A stretch of DNA of 64,000 nt, from assembly GCF_017874425.1 (NCBI RefSeq), contig NZ_JAGGLL010000020.1:33158-97157 (forward strand), read 5' to 3'. Below, piece after piece: positions 63,696 through 64,000 of the stretch. Both the position numbers and the translations under genes were made by a program. This DNA comes from Clostridium punense (GTDB taxonomy: Bacteria; Bacillota; Clostridia; Clostridiales; Clostridiaceae). How positions within the stretch are numbered: the stretch's first letter is position 1; every line of letters begins with the position of its first letter. The notes beneath the pieces are model-generated. The model worked only from the letters and a program-made list of their open reading frames with translations, was not told the DNA's origin and made no database searches.

Positions 63696-64000
63696 TTACA
63701 ATCCCCCTTTTCATAATATACTTAATACTACTTAATCATTGATAAATATACTTCTAGGACATATTCATCTATACGATTTCTAAACTCTCAGTAACTAACT
63801 TTTATATTTCATCTAAAATAGTAGCAGTGCAAAAGAATATTGTAAAAATGATTTCTATGCACATAAGTATAATTATCCAAGAGTTGCGCTAATCTACAGA
63901 CATACTGCCCTTCCCCCAATAAAATAGACACACCAAACTCGTTATATCTCGTTTTTTCATAAGATAGCTAGTTATTTTACTTTTAAGCTGCAGTTACTTT

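Noticed and set aside
1..64000. Prophage or conjugative element
   Set aside because: No phage structural, relaxase, integrase or type IV secretion genes are visible; only one IS, one group II intron and fragments.

Overview
The window is AT-rich (roughly 70% A+T by eye), with strong GGAGG ribosome sites, many U-tailed hairpin terminators and families typical of Clostridium (CsoR, CopA, CadA-type ATPase, OmpR-type two-component systems, a glycine riboswitch, TIGR04076, TIGR01906/DUF1461, DUF2680). It is best read as an accessory region of a Clostridium-like Firmicute chromosome. I saw no rRNA, tRNA, CRISPR array or phage module.

Layout. (1) 1-13.5 kb: a run of unrelated single genes, almost all on the minus strand: GNAT acetyltransferases, an AraC-type regulator, an APH-fold kinase, an alpha/beta hydrolase, a NUDIX hydrolase, an SdpI-like protein, a PTP-like phytase and a Cys-tRNA(Pro) deacylase. 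They are separated by long intergenic spacers that are copies of each other. The main spacer family carries a promoter with a palindrome (ATTACTGTAAT on the plus strand) and a hairpin. (2) 12-18.2 kb: decayed genes. These are an Imm50-type immunity gene, a Vat-type streptogramin acetyltransferase, an MFS drug-efflux gene with an attenuator-like leader and a possible ABC-F remnant, a possible recombinase tail, and pieces of a type I restriction-modification locus with DUF1016. (3) 19.6-42.5 kb: a metal-homeostasis island. It holds an HMA/DsbD-like/cupredoxin fusion, two two-component systems, a SHOCT protein, a DUF2680 secreted protein, CopZ-CopA-CsoR with a CsoR-type operator, a duplicated-domain lipoprotein, an IS256-family insertion, two small Cys-containing proteins, a chemoreceptor, a ZIP transporter, and an ArsR/CadA-type ATPase/methyltransferase operon. 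(4) 43-61 kb: a second accessory stretch. It holds a ketopantoate reductase homologue, an HD hydrolase, nucleotidyltransferase-like and GNAT genes, an SCP2-cupin protein, a group II intron sitting just downstream of one promoter repeat, a YetF protein, hydrolases, an XRE regulator divergent from an orphan MraY paralogue, an esterase with an internal stop, and a lone PTS EIIC-like permease behind a tandem glycine riboswitch. (5) 61-64 kb: an ECF sigma factor interrupted by a stop codon, its DUF4179 partner and small genes.

How parts work together. In the metal island, tandem 11-bp direct repeats (ATGAAGATnnn on the strand opposite the gene) precede five transcription units next to the second two-component system. 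That suggests a local regulon with a lipoprotein, small proteins and an HMA-like protein as outputs. CsoR probably represses csoR-copA-copZ from an operator inside the promoter spacer. In the accessory arrays, near-identical promoter/terminator spacers bracket functionally unrelated genes, so each gene plus spacer looks like an exchangeable cassette. No integrase is present and the mechanism is unknown.
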